From positions 21,993,438 through 22,057,437 of the forward strand of contig CM069598.1 in the NCBI GenBank assembly GCA_035771175.1: a DNA stretch of 64,000 bases, read 5' to 3'. A program made the translations under genes and the position numbers. Origin of the DNA: Paratinospora sagittata (lineage: Eukaryota; Streptophyta; Magnoliopsida; Ranunculales; Menispermaceae). Shown here piece by piece: positions 57,187 through 60,100 of the stretch. Numbering within the stretch: the stretch's first letter is position 1; each line of letters opens with the position of its first letter. Under the pieces are notes generated by a model. The model worked only from the letters and a program-made list of their open reading frames with translations, did not search any database and was not told where the DNA came from.

Positions 57187-60100
57187 CTGGCATTTAAACA
57201 GTTGTTGTTTACCATTTCGAACGATGAGAGCACCAAGACCAGTTGGATAGCCAAAGATCTGAAAAAGAAGAGCATAAGTATCAGATATCAAATACAACAG
57301 CTAAAAGAAAGAAATCTGGCAAACTATGCATGGAGGAGACCAATATGTGCAAGCCAATGCCTTATAGAAGGAAATGACAACAAAATCAGCTGGAAAACTT
57401 GATAAATCTGGAGGTTCTGTTGCACATCCTTTTGCAGCATCAATCAATACCATACAGGAACCTCTGCTTCAAGAAAATAGAGTGAAGGAACAACTTATTG
57501 TGAGGGTGATGAATGAAGTAACATAAATAAAAACATTAAAGAGAGAGAGAGTGGAGAAAGAAATCAATGAGACTTAGTTTCACTATGTCAAGTACATACA
57601 ACTCCAATACAGAAAATACAGACACAGCATTTAGATATCTTATATCAGTTTGATCAAATTGCATGGCAAAGTAAATCAAAAAGAAATCTCAAGCATCTCC
57701 TCTAAATTGATAAACAACGCAAAACACAATTTCTCATTTGCAGACTGCATGTGAGAGATACTCATCCTCAATCCCATTCAAAACCATTAAGACATCCCGC
57801 AGCCACCACAATAGACACAATTTTGCCAAAGTGCTTCAAACACCACAATAAAGACGCTTAGAATCGCCTTAAAATGATGGAGAAGTTGTTAGAGGAGAAG
57901 TTGTTAGAGGAGAACATTTTCTGGATCCTTCTCATCTACTCCATCTCATTATTTCTAATAAATAAAATAACAATTTTTAATTCATAAAAAAAATCTCCAC
58001 ACCAAAATTACAAGCCATTCACCTCAAACTTCAAACTAAATAGCAACCTACAGTGCAAGCCCACATTTGTAATGAACTTCATCCAAAATTTGCTAACAAC
58101 CTAAGGTAATAAAACGCTACAATCATGGAGAATAATTGACTAAGTGCATTCTAAGGAAAAAGTATAAAATGAAGAAACATAACACACAAGAAGCAAAGTT
58201 GAAGATGAAATTTCGAGTACAAGAGTACATGCTTCTAAGAAGGCTTAGCAACACCACTTGAAAGATAACTAGGGCTTCCAAAAAAAAAAAGATAACTAGG
58301 GCTTCAAAATTCAATAATACATGTGTTTGTATATATATACACAAATACACCATGACCAATTTACAACTACAGAGTGTGAATAGACAAATGCTAACAAGAA
58401 CAGCTAAACCCTTTTAGAAACTGACCTCCATACATCCCATTCTTCCCTTATCTAGACAGAAGATCACCTAATTCTTGAATTTCTAAGTGAGTTAGGTTCC
58501 TAGAGAAATGAAAGTCACAGGAGAGGGACATCCCTAGATCACATGCTAAGGCAGAAAGCATCATAAAGGTATCAAATAGATAACAAAAAAGGAAATGAAA
58601 ACTAAAGAGGTCAATCCCTCAATCATGGGTCTATTATCTGTTTATGAAACATGGATCCTGATCTTTTCATATGGTGTACATGAATCTTATAATTAGTCAA
58701 TTCAAATCTTGATTCTATTTTCATAACTCCAAAAAGTTCAGACTTCGATTCAAAATTCTTATAGCTATGATGAAAATACTTCTCGAAAGCGAGATTTATA
58801 GTTTTAGTTGTATGAGCTCAATTGATCAAGCTATCAAAAGAATAAACCAAGTTTCCTTCAAACCATAAAATTAAGCCAATAATATTTCAAGGATTACCAA
58901 TGATCTGAAAATTCAACTCAATTGATTCAATTGCCTTCAAATTATGTAAGCAACCAAAAAATTTGTAGAACTTTAATTGATAAAAACTTGAATGGTTTGA
59001 CCAAGTCACCTTCACACCAAGTTGGGAAACAATTAGGAAATCTTTAAGGTTTCAATCAATAGAGTGACAATGTCAATTGACCAAAAAAAAATTTAATTAA
59101 TTAAGATTTTATCTTGATTGATCAAACTAAACGAATCCTAAAATGTGCCCCTTATTATCATTTATAACGAAACTATATTTAGTAATTGCCCTCTCACTGT
59201 AAGAGATATCTTCCCATCACATCTCAAAGATCACCAGTCCATTTCCTTGCAAATTTACCCATATAACAAAGATTGAGATTAATCAGACACCATGGACTCA
59301 ATTCTGTGTTGCTAATAGTTTAGGAAAAACACAAAACTGAGTCTATAGAAATCGATAAGGGGCTGTTTGGTAAGGGGGATTGGATGGGATTGGACTATTT
59401 TTAGTCCCAATTCCATGTTTGGAGGTGAGGTGGGATGGGAAAAAAATAATCCCACCTCACCATTTTTTCCCCAAAGGGTGGGATAAAACAATCCCCCCTA
59501 AAATGGTGGGATTGTTTTATCCCACCCTTTTTTTTTTTTTTTCGTCTTCTTCTTCCTGCTCTTCTTCTTCTTCCTCCTCCTCCTCCTCCTGCAACTTTCT
59601 TCTTTAAAAAAAAATTCAGTTTTGCAAACCATCGTTTTTGGTTTTTTTTTTTTTTAATGTAATTTTTTAAAAAAAAAAAAGATACCAATCCAATTCAATC
59701 CCAAACATACCACCAAACACAGGATTACTCTATTTTTAATCTTATTCTATCTTATCCTATCCAATCCCATAAAAATAATCCTATCCAATCTCGCGGACCC
59801 AACGGACCCTAAGTGATTGGAATCTTCCACATATGGATATTTTTTGTGTGTTTGTGTGTTTGTGTGTGTGTGTGTGAAGGACCAAAGGAGCTTCAAATGA
59901 GACTCTTAAGGTGTTTTAATTCCTTTTTTTCATTTTTCTTCTTGAATGCATTTCTGATTCTTTTCATGAGCATGAGTCACTCACCCTCTCCCTTTTCCCA
60001 AATATACCACCATCACCATTCGTCCTTTTGAACTCTTATCAAAGATCAATATATGTGGATAAAGGAAGGAGAAAAGAAGCCAACTCTTAGAATTCTTCCA

